Shown: positions 32,970 to 41,466, numbered from the stretch's first letter. The stretch: 64,000 bases of DNA from Hymenobacter persicinus (GCF_004167665.1 NZ_SEWE01000015.1:35034-99033), one strand, 5' to 3'. Numbers and translations are program-made. The notes: a model not told the origin generated them from the letters alone.

Positions 32970-33003
32970 CGAACGACAACCCACCACTCCACAAGTTCAC
33001 CAC
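32970..33003 (-). repeat. GTGA octamer repeat immediately after lipoprotein stop codon
   Basis: On the minus strand TGGTGAAC, TTGTGGAG, TGGTGGGT follow the TAG stop of the lipoprotein gene. About 31 of 34 bases match 30372-30405. Confidence 0.7.
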
Positions 33004-34037
33004 TACTGATACTGGATGTAGAGCGGCTTGGGAGTGAGCTGGGTCAGGACCTCGGTGGGGGTCATGATGTGGTGGGGCTTGGGCCGGGCGTCGTACTCGT
33101 AAAACAGCTTGAAGCCGGTGTACTGCACGGGCTCGGTCTGGATGTAGTCGTGGTAGGAGTCCTTTTTCAGGGTCGGCTCGCCGTGGCCGTCCATGTGCAT
33201 CACAATCTGCACCCGGGGGTCGAGCTTGATGTTTTTGTAGTTGGTAATCATCTTCCGGGTGAAGCGGTGCACGGTCAGCACTTTCGGCGGCAGCTTGTTT
33301 TCGCTCACGATGCGGGCTAGGAAGTTGACCGTGAAGTTCACGTCTTTAGCATCCAGGGTGCCGATTTTCTGGTTGGGACGCACGCCGGGCATGGTCGAGA
33401 GCGAAAACTCGGGGTCGATGCCCAGGTGAATGTCGGGCTGCTTGAGGTACTGCTCTAGCTTGGGCAATTCGGCCTGCAGGGTGCTGTGGCCGGGCTGCAC
33501 GTCCAGAAACAGGATGCACTTATGCTCCCGGGCCCAGGAAATAACTTCCTCGATGGTAGCCTTGGAGTTCATCAGGCGCCACTTGCCGTCCTTGCCGGGG
33601 GAGCCCTGGGCCGTGATGGTCACGTTGTGCAGAGCGGCCTGCACCGGAATGCTCGGGTCGGCGGCCTGCCACTCCTTCAGCACGCCCTCAAACTTGCGGA
33701 ACATCTGCTCCTTGGGCTCCCGGCCCAGAATGCCCATGCCCTTCGAGCGGATGTTGCCATAAAAGGCAATGATGCGGTGACCCGGCAGGATGGCGCCCGG
33801 CAACTGCCCGTTTTTCTTGGCAATGGAGTCGGCCTTGAGCGAGTCGCGCTGCATGGCCATGGCCTTGAGCTTGATGGTGTCGACCACGACCGGGGCGGCC
33901 GCTTCGGCGGTGGCTTTGGTGTCGGCGGTTTCCCCGTCGGTGCGGGTGCCGCAGCCAGCCAGGGAAAGGGAGAAAATCAGGCCCAGCGCCGAAACGAAAG
34001 GCGCGGCAAAGCGGGTAGAGGAAGAAGGAAAAGTCAC
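33003..34037 (-). CDS. Lipoprotein of unknown function, probable TIM-barrel
   Basis: This 344-residue protein starts at a GTG. It has a signal peptide with lipobox LSLAGC (Cys about residue 29). A Thr/Ala/Asp linker follows, then a domain (about 75-344) with alternating strands and helices: HRIIAFYGNIRSKGMGILG, CILFLDVQPGHS, LGIDPEFSL, PKVLTVHRFTRKMI, VQIVMHMDGHGEP. The regular strands ending in Asp, Glu or His suggest a TIM-barrel, possibly glycosidase-like, but I cannot name a family. No other start is better. It is probably an outer membrane or periplasmic lipoprotein. It ends at a GTGA octamer repeat and a terminator. Confidence 0.8.
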   Translation of the reverse strand: MTFPSSSTRFAAPFVSALGLIFSLSLAGCGTRTDGETADTKATAEAAAPVVVDTIKLKAMAMQRDSLKADSIAKKNGQLPGAILPGHRIIAFYGNIRSKGMGILGREPKEQMFRKFEGVLKEWQAADPSIPVQAALHNVTITAQGSPGKDGKWRLMNSKATIEEVISWAREHKCILFLDVQPGHSTLQAELPKLEQYLKQPDIHLGIDPEFSLSTMPGVRPNQKIGTLDAKDVNFTVNFLARIVSENKLPPKVLTVHRFTRKMITNYKNIKLDPRVQIVMHMDGHGEPTLKKDSYHDYIQTEPVQYTGFKLFYEYDARPKPHHIMTPTEVLTQLTPKPLYIQYQ

Positions 34038-34136
34038 TGAAAAGAGAATGGGTGAAAGGCAGATAGGTCAGCAAGTTACGCCTTTTTGCCGCGAAAAAAC
34101 CCGTCCCCGCTCGTTTCAGTACCGGCCCGCCCTGGT

Positions 34137-35576
34137 TTAGCAGGCCGAAAGGACCTGATTCCAGGTCTGCAGCGGCGAAATCAGGCTGGCACCGCCGGGC
34201 TCCACGTGCGGGGCGAAGCGCAGCGGAATGATGTAGCTCACGGCCACGGCTTTGCCGTGCAGACGGCCCGGCGTCCAGGTGGCCGTCAGCCCCCGCACCA
34301 CCCGCAGCGCGGCCTCGTTCAGCGACCGGGCCGCCGCTTCCTGACCCGGCGCCACGATACCTTTCTTGATGGTTACGTCCGTCAGCCGGCCCTCGGCGCT
34401 GACTACAAACTCCACGAACACCACCCCGCCCAGCTTCGCCGCTTTGGCCGCCGCCGGAGATTGGAGGCGCAGGGCCACGTCCTGGAGCAGCTGGCTTTGC
34501 CCGCCGGGATATTCCGGCATCTGGTCGGCGTAGTCGTACACCTTTTCCTGCGGGGGCACGGGCGGCGGAGGCGGCAGGTTGGCTGGGGACACTGCGGATG
34601 GGGGAGGCGGGGCCGGAACCTCAGCCGGTACCGGCGGAGGCGGGGGCCCCGACTGGCAGGCGACGTTGACCAGCGCCAGCGCGGCAAGCAAGCCCAGCGT
34701 GGTGGGTACGGTCAGCCACTGCTTCCAGCGGCGGATGGGGTGGACGGGAGTAAGCATGGCAATTCGGCTCAGGATGGGCGAATACGTGAATGAGTGAGCA
34801 AGGCCGGCGGCGGACTGGTGCAGGCGGCGCAGGGCCAGGCGGGCCAGCAGGGCTCCGTAAGCCGTGGTGTCCGCCAGGGTTGGGCCGCTGCCCAGCGCGG
34901 CGGCATCGGCCAGGTATTCGTGGGTTAATTCGAGGGCGCGGGGGTAGCCGTGCACAAAGGGGTTCGGCCAAAGTACTGCGCGCAGCAGCTCCAGCAGCAG
35001 CCGGTCGAGGGAGTGGCGCTGGACGACGTGCGCCACCTCGTGGCGCAGCATCAGGGCGGCCTCGGCAGGGGTGAGGGCGGCGGTTTCGTCCCAGAAAATC
35101 CAGCGCCCAAACGAGCTTACGGGCAGCCGGCCCGCGGTGTACACCAGCACGTAGCCCGACCGCACCTCCCGCGGCAGGCTCCGGGTTTGGCGCCACAAGT
35201 TCAGCAGCTGCCAGGTTAGTCGCCCCACTGAGGCCGCCAGCCCGGTCAGGTACAAGGCCAGCAGCCAGTTCGACGCGGATGGTGCAGTACTGCCGGCCGC
35301 GGCCGAACTCACGGCGGGTAGCAGCACGCCCGGCAGCTGGGCCGAAACCCCGCCGCTGGCCGCTGCCGGTAGCCAGGCTTGCAGCGCGGGCGTGGCCAGA
35401 GTTAGCAGCGGGGGCAGCGCCAACGCCAGCACGGGAAGCAAAAGCAGAAAGTAGCGGTTGAAGCGAAAGTCCGGCTCCCGGCGCAGGGCCAGCTGGTAGC
35501 CCAGCCAGCCCGCGCCCAGCAAGGCCGTGCTTTGCCCCCACCAGCTAAGCAGCAGGGCTAGCGTCAGAGTCGGCAT
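34137..35576 (-). CDS. M56 (BlaR1-like) peptidase fused to a TonB C-terminal domain
   Basis: This 479-residue protein starts at ATG 35576 and overlaps the BlaI gene by 32 bases. The N-terminal half has membrane helices and the M56 zinc site HEVAH (about residue 179-183) with LTHEYLADAAAL as the third-ligand region. A further helix (about 285-305) precedes a Pro-rich linker (PPPPPVPAEVPAPPPPS) and a TonB C-terminal domain (MPEYPGGQSQLLQD, GVVFVEFVVSAEGRLTDVTI). BlaR1-type proteins sense a signal and trigger BlaI cleavage; the TonB fusion is common in Bacteroidota, where the signal and the role of the TonB part are largely unknown. It is partnered with BlaI. Confidence 0.92.
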   Translation of the reverse strand: MPTLTLALLLSWWGQSTALLGAGWLGYQLALRREPDFRFNRYFLLLLPVLALALPPLLTLATPALQAWLPAAASGGVSAQLPGVLLPAVSSAAAGSTAPSASNWLLALYLTGLAASVGRLTWQLLNLWRQTRSLPREVRSGYVLVYTAGRLPVSSFGRWIFWDETAALTPAEAALMLRHEVAHVVQRHSLDRLLLELLRAVLWPNPFVHGYPRALELTHEYLADAAALGSGPTLADTTAYGALLARLALRRLHQSAAGLAHSFTYSPILSRIAMLTPVHPIRRWKQWLTVPTTLGLLAALALVNVACQSGPPPPPVPAEVPAPPPPSAVSPANLPPPPPVPPQEKVYDYADQMPEYPGGQSQLLQDVALRLQSPAAAKAAKLGGVVFVEFVVSAEGRLTDVTIKKGIVAPGQEAAARSLNEAALRVVRGLTATWTPGRLHGKAVAVSYIIPLRFAPHVEPGGASLISPLQTWNQVLSAC

Positions 35577-35961
35577 GGTTGGAAGGCGGTTGGGGAAGAT
35601 CCTGCTGAGCCAGGCGCAGCAGCTGTTCGAGCTGGGTTGCGTCGAGGTCTTCTTCGCGGGCAAAAAACGAGACGAGCCGGCTGAACGAGCCCCCGAAATA
35701 CCCGCCCAGCAGTTTGCGCAGCGAAAAGCGGCGGTAGTCGTCCTGGGCGACGCGCGCAAAGTAGCGGTGGGTGCGGCCAAAGGCCTCGTGGTCGACGAAG
35801 CCTTTCTGCTCCAGAATCCGGATGATGGTCGAGACGGTGTTGTAGGCCGGGGGCGGGGCGGGCAGCTCGGGCAGCACGTCCTTCACGAAGGAAGGACCAC
35901 GTCGCCAGAGCACCTGCATTACCTGCTCTTCGGCTTTGGTGAGTTCGGGGAAGGTTTCCAT
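35545..35961 (-). CDS. BlaI/MecI/CopY family transcriptional repressor
   Basis: The 138-residue protein has an N-terminal winged helix (LTKAEEQVMQVLWRRGPSFVKDVLPEL, then AYNTVSTIIRILEQKGFVDH and the wing EAFGRTHRYFARV), followed by a dimerisation and cleavage region. It represses its own operon until cleaved after M56 signalling. The downstream M56-TonB gene starts 32 bases before the end of this gene, suggesting translational coupling. An inverted repeat 28 bases upstream of its ATG is the likely operator. Confidence 0.93.
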   Translation of the reverse strand: METFPELTKAEEQVMQVLWRRGPSFVKDVLPELPAPPPAYNTVSTIIRILEQKGFVDHEAFGRTHRYFARVAQDDYRRFSLRKLLGGYFGGSFSRLVSFFAREEDLDATQLEQLLRLAQQDLPQPPSNHADSDASPAA

Positions 35962-35988
35962 GAGGGGACTTGCTTTGCTCTAATATAC

Positions 35989-36004
35989 AACTAATATTTT
36001 AGTT
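35989..36004 (-). promoter_or_regulatory. Candidate BlaI operator
   Basis: AACTAA-TATT-TTAGTT, a 6-bp inverted repeat with a 4-base spacer in an AT-rich stretch, 28 bases upstream of the BlaI start codon at 35961. Position and symmetry fit BlaI autoregulation, although it is not the TACA/TGTA form known from staphylococci. Confidence 0.5.
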
Positions 36005-36147
36005 ATGAAACTATTTCGTTAGGTAAGATGGAAAATACACCTGCTCAGATAGTAGTGGGCCGGCGCCGGCAAATCCGGTGGGGCGGGAGGAAATCTTTTG
36101 GCGCCGGTGGTGTTACAGGAATACCAATCATCCCGCTATAATCTAAC

Positions 36148-37371
36148 GTGACCGTCAACTTTCTCCACCGCCGCCTACTACGGCTGGCTTTTGCGCTCTG
36201 GGCCGGTGTCAGCACGGCATCGGGCCTGAGCTGCACCAAGGACGCCACCGCCCCGCAGGCCGTGCCCGCCGAAACTCCGGCCGCCGAAGCACCGCACCTG
36301 GTCAGCAGCACGCTGATCGGGGAGTATTCTGCCAGCAGCCTGGCCGCCCGGGTATCCGACATTCCCATTGCCGGGGCCCTGGTCAAATACCCCATCCGCG
36401 TCTACCGGCTCACGTACACCACCCGCAATACCGATGGGCAGCGCATCACGGCCTCCGGCGCATTGCTGGTGCCCGTCACGACCCAGCCGCTGCCGCTGCT
36501 GAGCTACCAGCACGGCACCATTCGGCCCGATGAGGAGTCCCGGGCCCCGTCGTACTACAGCTCCGGCAGCGAGGTCTGGTCGGCCGTGTCGGTGCTGGCC
36601 TCGACGGGCTACATCGTGTCGGCCCCGGACTACATCGGCTACGGGGCTTCCAAAAGCCTGCCCCACCCGTACGAGCACGCTGCTTCCCTGGCCTCGGCCT
36701 CGCTGGACATGCTGCGGGCCGCGCGGGAGTTTGCCGCCCAGCAGAAGCTGACCCTCAACCAGAAAAACTTTCTGCTCGGCTACTCCGAAGGCGGCTTTGC
36801 CACGCTGGCTTTGCACAAGCTGATGGAGGAAAAGGCCGCGGCCGAGTTCAGCGTGACGGCCAGTGCGCCCGGGGCTGGGGCCTACCACAAGTCGGCCTTC
36901 GCCGACTACATCCTGAGCTCCACTCAGCCGCTGAGCTTTCTGAGTACCTACGTGTGGGTGCTCGACACCTACAACCGCGTGTACGGCATCAACCGGCCAT
37001 TTTCCTACTACTTCAACGCCCCCTGGGCTGCTCAGCTGCAGGCCGACCCCTTCGGGGCGGTGCCTTCGCAGGCCTCGGAGCTGTTCACGCCCGGTTTCCG
37101 CCAGGCCGTGCTGGGCAAGACGGATCAGTCCCTGCAGGCCTCCTTCCGCGACAACGACATCTACGATTGGCAGCCCAAGGCGCCCCTGGCTTTGTTTCAC
37201 GGCACCGCCGACGACTACGTGCCGTTTTTCAACTCCCAGGATGCCTACAATGCCATGAAGGCCCGCGGGGCCACGCGGGTTGAGCTGCGCCCGATTCCGG
37301 GCGGCAACCACTTCACGTCCGCGCCTTCCTACACCCTGCAGGCCTACGCCTTCATCTCGCAGTACTATTAA
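36148..37371 (+). CDS. Alpha/beta hydrolase lipoprotein (secretory-lipase-like)
   Basis: The 407-residue protein starts at a GTG, with basic residues HRRLLRLAF and a lipobox ASGLSC (Cys about residue 29). The alpha/beta-hydrolase fold has nucleophile Ser213 in LGYSEGGFA, Asp in HGTADDYVP and His in GGNHFTSAP. The pattern LLSYQHGTIRPDEES, SAPDYIGYGASKSLPHPY and long helices around 180-290 match the secretory lipase-like group of bacterial esterases. It is predicted to be anchored in the outer membrane or periplasm. A 17-bp perfect hairpin follows the stop. Confidence 0.88.
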   Translation: MTVNFLHRRLLRLAFALWAGVSTASGLSCTKDATAPQAVPAETPAAEAPHLVSSTLIGEYSASSLAARVSDIPIAGALVKYPIRVYRLTYTTRNTDGQRITASGALLVPVTTQPLPLLSYQHGTIRPDEESRAPSYYSSGSEVWSAVSVLASTGYIVSAPDYIGYGASKSLPHPYEHAASLASASLDMLRAAREFAAQQKLTLNQKNFLLGYSEGGFATLALHKLMEEKAAAEFSVTASAPGAGAYHKSAFADYILSSTQPLSFLSTYVWVLDTYNRVYGINRPFSYYFNAPWAAQLQADPFGAVPSQASELFTPGFRQAVLGKTDQSLQASFRDNDIYDWQPKAPLALFHGTADDYVPFFNSQDAYNAMKARGATRVELRPIPGGNHFTSAPSYTLQAYAFISQYY

Positions 37372-37398
37372 CAGCCCGATCAACGAAGCTTCTCTGAA

Positions 37399-37438
37399 CA
37401 GCAGCGCCCCTTTCCACGGCCGGAAAGGGGCGCTGCTG
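37399..37438. terminator. Strong hairpin after alpha/beta hydrolase gene
   Basis: A 17-bp perfect stem (37399-37415 with 37422-37438), core CAGCAGCGCCCC / GGGGCGCTGCTG, loop ACGGCC. No T-run follows on the plus strand, so termination would depend on the stem or on another factor. Confidence 0.55.
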
Positions 37439-37465
37439 CGTTAGGGCGAGAGGTAAAAAGGTAAA

Positions 37466-37852
37466 TCAGTGCGTTAATACCTGGTCGGGCTTCGCCGCCG
37501 GGGCTTGGCGGGGCGTGAGCACGGCCTGCCGGAGCCAGCAGCCGGCCAGGGCAGCCAGGCCACCCACGAGTCCGCCGATGATAGCCGTGACGACCACCAG
37601 CGCCCAGCCCGAGCCGCCCAGCGGAATCAGCTGGGCCACGCGGTGGCTGAGGCGGCCGGCGTTCTGGGCCTGTTCCCAACCGGCCACCAGCAGCCAGCCC
37701 AGCCCAATGCCTGCGAAGCCCGCCAGGAAGGCCCGGCCGCCCGTGCGCCCCAGTGCCGCGCCGGCTGCCAAGGCCACAGGGGTAATAATCCACCAGGGTA
37801 GAAAGAACTGCGCGAGGCCGGCCAGCCCGAAAATCAACAGGAAAAGGCGCAT
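37466..37852 (-). CDS. Hypothetical membrane protein (128 aa)
   Basis: This 128-residue protein has about three to four hydrophobic segments (1-20, 23-36, 40-60, 83-108) with Gly-rich helices (FAGIGLGWLLVAGWE; AIIGGLVGGLAALAGCWL). It has no signal cleavage site and no named domain. It is probably an inner membrane protein. It lies between the alpha/beta hydrolase and penicillin acylase genes, upstream-convergent with the hydrolase. Function unknown. Confidence 0.65.
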   Translation of the reverse strand: MRLFLLIFGLAGLAQFFLPWWIITPVALAAGAALGRTGGRAFLAGFAGIGLGWLLVAGWEQAQNAGRLSHRVAQLIPLGGSGWALVVVTAIIGGLVGGLAALAGCWLRQAVLTPRQAPAAKPDQVLTH

Positions 37853-37883
37853 AAGCAGGAGGAACTAGGCGGGGGAAAGAGAA

Positions 37884-40328
37884 TTACTTAGCGGCTTGCA
37901 GGGTCCAGGCGGCTTGCAGGCGGGGATTGGGCTCGTCGGGGCGGCGCAGGAATACCAGCTCATCGAGCTTGCCCGCGCTCCAGGTGTCAATCATGTCGTC
38001 GTAGTAAACCGAGCCGGGGTTGCCGCTCTGCCCGCCGGGAAATACGCCGTAGCCCTGCACCCGCGGCCCCAGCGCCACCACCATCCGCCAGGAAGGGCCG
38101 TTGCGCTCCGAGGTGGCATTCACGATGCCGGCCCCGCCGCCCACGTTCAGGTCCATCCGGCCAAAGCCGGGCAGCTGAGCCATGTGCAGGATGTCGGTGC
38201 TTTTCTGGTGGGCCCAGCGCCACTCCGGCCCCACAGGGCCAAACTTGCGCTGCAGCGAGTCGGTGGCAAACTGCAGGGACTGAAGCACGAGCTGGTCCAG
38301 GGTTTCCCGGGCGGGGGTGCGCCGGTCGTCAATCCAGCGGGAGTTGGGCTCAGTAAGCAGCAGCGTATTGGACCGGTCCCGGCTGGGCGGACGCATTTCG
38401 CCGGCCCCGGCGGCTGGGCCGAAGTCATCATCCCAGAGGCGCTTGAGCAGGGTGCCGTACCAGAGTTCAAAGATGGTGGGCCCCACGGCGTCGGCTTCGT
38501 AGTAGTAGTTCCAGCGCCGCAGCTGCTCGAAAGCCGGGCGCTGGGCGGCGCTGAGCTGATCCGGCTTCACCAAACTCAGCAGGCGGGGCAGTACCAGCTG
38601 GGCATTGATGCCGAAGTTGTCGTTTTGCAGCATTCGCAGCGAGTCGGGCGTCACGCCGGTCATGCGCGCCAGCCGCTCATTGATGCGGTGCCCCCGGTCC
38701 CAGCCCCCGAAGCTCCAGTTCAGATAATAGGGGTAGTCGGGGCCCGTCGACGACTGGTTGGCGGAGCTGACGAAGCCCCGGGCCGGGTTTTTCACGTGCG
38801 GGTTCTGGGCCGCCGGAATCCAGCCCTGCCAGTCGTAGGCCGGGTCGGTGCCGTCGAGGATGAACTTGCCCTGGTCTTTCCACTTCAGCGGAAAGCTGCC
38901 GTTGGGCCAGATGGCAATGTTTTGCTGCTGGTCGGCGAAGATGAAGTTTTGGGCCGGGGAGCCGTAGGTGGCCAGGGCGGCGGTGTAGTCGGCGTAGTTT
39001 TGGGCGCGGTTGAGGCGGTAAAAGGTCAGATACTCATTGGCCGCGTCGTGGGCCGTCCAGCGCATGGCGTGCCGAATGGGCGTCTGGGAAAGGAAGGGCT
39101 TCTCGTCGTGGTCGTACACGATGGGGCCGTGGTGGGTGTAGAGCACCGTGTCGAGCCGGTCGGGCTGCCCGCGCACCACGATGCGCTCCACCACCCGGCG
39201 CACGGGCTTCCAGCGCCCGTCGTGCCAGTACTCGCGCATGGAGCCGTCCTTGAACTTGAGCTGGTACCAGTCCATCACGTCGGCGGCCACGTTGGTCACG
39301 CCCCAGGCCACCCGCTCATTGAAGCCGATAATGGCCAGCGGCGTGCCCGGAATGCTGACGCCGTACACGTTCACGCCCGGGGCCGCCAGCTGCACCTGGT
39401 ACCAGATGCTGGGCAGGTTGAGCTGCAGGTGCGGGTCGTTGGCCAGCAGCGGAAAGCCCGAGGCCGACTTGGCGCCGCTCACCGCGAAGTTGTTGGAGCC
39501 CAGCTCGGCGTCGGGCTCGTTCTGCGGCGTTTTGTTTGACATGGCCGCCTGAAAGGAAGGCGGAGTGGCCGGCACCGGCAGGGGCTTAAAACCCAGGGGC
39601 GTGCCGGTAGGTACAATCGGGTCTTCGCGCTGGGGGTAGTCGGGAAACAGGTCCCGGACCACGGCCGGGCCGTATTTGCCCAGGGCGTTGCTCATGCGCA
39701 AGTCATCGGAGCGGCCGCTGAGGTCAAAGGCCATGTACTTCAGAATCAAGGCGCTTTTCAGCGGCTCCCAGGACTCGGGGGCATAGTCGAGCAGCTTGTA
39801 TTCGAAGGGCTTGGTGCGCGGGGTGAGCGTGCCGATGTAGGCATTGACGCCGTCGGAGTACGAGGTGAGCACCGTGCGCACCACGGGGTCCTGCATGGCC
39901 GCGTCCAGCGACTTGCGCGCCCCGTAGGGCAGCCCCATGCGGCGGAAGAACCGGTCGGTTTCGAGCCGGGCCGGCCCCACAATTTCCGACAGCCGCCCCC
40001 CGGCCACGTGGGCAATGAAGTCCATCTGCCAGAGCCGGTCCTGGGCCGTGAGGTAGCCCTGGGCGTAGTACAGGTCGTGGTCATTCTGCGCGAAGATGTG
40101 GGGCACGTGCCGGTCGTCGTAGCGCACCTGCACCGGCTGCTGCAAACCCGGCAAACGCAGGGTCTGGGCAGCGGGAAATTCGTTGGTGGCGGCGTCGGTT
40201 TGCCAGAACCCCCCGAACGGGCTCAGGAATTTGCCGAACGGCGGCAGCTCCCCCTGCCGGGTATTGAGCACCCAGGTCAGCACCAGCGTCAGGAGCGTCG
40301 TCAGAATAGCTTTAATCCACTGCCACAT
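37884..40328 (-). CDS. Penicillin acylase family Ntn-hydrolase
   Basis: This 814-residue precursor has an N-terminal hydrophobic segment (about 5-20, IKAILTTLLTLVLTWVL), an alpha chain with QGYLTAQDRLWQMDFIAHVAGGRLSE, and then the self-cleavage site where Ser278 in ELGSNNFAVSG becomes the N-terminal nucleophile of the beta chain. PHLQLNLPSIWYQVQL follows, as in the family. These Ntn-hydrolases cleave amides such as beta-lactam side chains or N-acyl homoserine lactones. Their natural substrates in Bacteroidota are largely unknown. It is predicted to be exported and mature by autoproteolysis. The gene stands alone between hairpins. Confidence 0.93.
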   Translation of the reverse strand: MWQWIKAILTTLLTLVLTWVLNTRQGELPPFGKFLSPFGGFWQTDAATNEFPAAQTLRLPGLQQPVQVRYDDRHVPHIFAQNDHDLYYAQGYLTAQDRLWQMDFIAHVAGGRLSEIVGPARLETDRFFRRMGLPYGARKSLDAAMQDPVVRTVLTSYSDGVNAYIGTLTPRTKPFEYKLLDYAPESWEPLKSALILKYMAFDLSGRSDDLRMSNALGKYGPAVVRDLFPDYPQREDPIVPTGTPLGFKPLPVPATPPSFQAAMSNKTPQNEPDAELGSNNFAVSGAKSASGFPLLANDPHLQLNLPSIWYQVQLAAPGVNVYGVSIPGTPLAIIGFNERVAWGVTNVAADVMDWYQLKFKDGSMREYWHDGRWKPVRRVVERIVVRGQPDRLDTVLYTHHGPIVYDHDEKPFLSQTPIRHAMRWTAHDAANEYLTFYRLNRAQNYADYTAALATYGSPAQNFIFADQQQNIAIWPNGSFPLKWKDQGKFILDGTDPAYDWQGWIPAAQNPHVKNPARGFVSSANQSSTGPDYPYYLNWSFGGWDRGHRINERLARMTGVTPDSLRMLQNDNFGINAQLVLPRLLSLVKPDQLSAAQRPAFEQLRRWNYYYEADAVGPTIFELWYGTLLKRLWDDDFGPAAGAGEMRPPSRDRSNTLLLTEPNSRWIDDRRTPARETLDQLVLQSLQFATDSLQRKFGPVGPEWRWAHQKSTDILHMAQLPGFGRMDLNVGGGAGIVNATSERNGPSWRMVVALGPRVQGYGVFPGGQSGNPGSVYYDDMIDTWSAGKLDELVFLRRPDEPNPRLQAAWTLQAAK

Positions 40329-40401
40329 AAAACGGAGTTAGTCGGACCGGTAAGTTGGGGGAAGTTTCCCGTCCGCGCAAACCCGCTCGCCGCCCACGAA
40401 A

Positions 40402-40425
40402 AAGGGCCGCTGTGCAGCGGCCCTT
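40402..40425. terminator. Hairpin upstream of penicillin acylase / downstream of RlpA
   Basis: AAGGGCCGCTG (40402-40412) pairs with CAGCGGCCCTT (40415-40425). On the minus strand it lies downstream of the RlpA stop at 40466 and is followed by a T-run, so it is a terminator for RlpA. Confidence 0.65.
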
Positions 40426-40465
40426 CTCAGTAGCTGCCGGCTGACCGGCGCCCGAACACAATACG

Positions 40466-41284
40466 CTACAGATTCTCGGTTTGCCGGACCAGGCCCGTAA
40501 TGCCCCACTGCAGCAGGCGGCGGCGCACCAGCTCGGCCTCGGCGCGGTCGGCGTACTGCCCGATGATGACGCGGTTGAGCGGGCGGCCGTTAAGCTGACT
40601 CTGGGCCACGGTCACGTTCAGGCTTTTATCGAGCTGCTGAATCTTGGTTTGAATGGTCTGGGCGTTCAGGGCGTCGCCGAACGTGCCGGCCTGCACCACG
40701 AAGCTCGGGGCCGGAGCGGGCACTACTACCACGTCGGTGGCTTCCGTGGCCCCGGCCACAATGTCGGTGAGCGTAGCCACGGCCAGCGAGGTAGCGGCCG
40801 AGTCGGAAGCCAGAGCCGTCAGGTTTTCGGGCGCTTCGGCCGGGCCCAGGGGCGTGGTGTCGGGCACTACTTCGGCCACCACCGACACGGCACCGCGGCG
40901 CACAATATCGAGGGGGCGGGCCGCTACTTCCGATAAATCCAGGATGCGCTGGTGGCGAAACGGGCCGCGGTCCGATACGCGCACTACCACGGACTTACCG
41001 TTATCGGGGTTCGTCACGCGCAGGCGGGTACCGAAGGGCAGGGTTTTGTGGGCGCAGGTGTACTTCATCCGGTCAAACCGCTCGCCGTTGCTCGTGCGCA
41101 TGCCCTGATGCTCGCGGCCATACCACGACGCGCGGCCCCGCAGCACGGTAGTGCGGGAGGCGGCAGTGGTTTTTTTGCCGTCGTCGCCGTGCGTGGCAGC
41201 CCGGGTAACGGGGGCCGTGAGCAAGGCAAAAGAGAGAGCCAGCAGGGTGCTGAAAACGTGGAGGCGTAGCGGTAGGAACTTCAT
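40466..41284 (-). CDS. rlpA: RlpA-like septal ring lytic transglycosylase with SPOR domain
   Basis: This 272-residue protein starts at ATG 41284 and has a signal peptide (MKFLPLRLHVFSTLLALSFALLTAPVTRA, cleavage near RA-A). The double-psi beta-barrel domain (about 50-135) shows the RlpA hallmarks RASWYGREHQGMRTSNGERF, CAHKTLPFGT and VVVRVSDRGPF. A linker follows, and residues about 195-270 form a SPOR domain (FVVQAGTFGDALNA, NRVIIGQYADRAEAEL) that binds denuded peptidoglycan at septa. RlpA cuts such glycans during division. The longer frame to 41335 is not needed. Confidence 0.93.
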   Translation of the reverse strand: MKFLPLRLHVFSTLLALSFALLTAPVTRAATHGDDGKKTTAASRTTVLRGRASWYGREHQGMRTSNGERFDRMKYTCAHKTLPFGTRLRVTNPDNGKSVVVRVSDRGPFRHQRILDLSEVAARPLDIVRRGAVSVVAEVVPDTTPLGPAEAPENLTALASDSAATSLAVATLTDIVAGATEATDVVVVPAPAPSFVVQAGTFGDALNAQTIQTKIQQLDKSLNVTVAQSQLNGRPLNRVIIGQYADRAEAELVRRRLLQWGITGLVRQTENL

Positions 41285-41431
41285 AGGAATGAAGGGTGGT
41301 GAACACGACAAATCTAGAAGCGCCCCGCTAACCACCGCGCGTGGCCCGCCTGACCGCGCGCCATTGACTGGCTGATTATTGGCCTTTTCTAATAAAACTT
41401 GTATTAAAGTAATTGCCAGGAATCCAGTGAA

Positions 41432-41466
41432 AAGGGTGATTGTGTTTAGTTAAGGGTGATTTTGTA
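41432..41466 (+). promoter_or_regulatory. Two direct repeats two helical turns apart
   Basis: AAGGGTGATTGTGTT (41432-41446) and AAGGGTGATTTTGTA (41452-41466) match at 13 of 15 positions, with centres 20 bp apart, about two DNA turns. This spacing suits a tandem-binding regulator acting on rlpA or the DUF72 gene. Confidence 0.4.

Noticed and set aside
32546..33037. Several 60-80-codon frames with 14-residue repeats in the 42-bp array
   Set aside because: The periodicity follows from the 42-bp DNA unit. The frames occur on both strands, break phase between halves and overlap terminators.
36148..40328. Beta-lactam resistance island (BlaI, M56, penicillin acylase)
   Set aside because: There is no beta-lactamase or penicillin-binding protein; BlaI/M56-TonB pairs in this phylum are usually unrelated to beta-lactams, and the acylase is separated by other genes.
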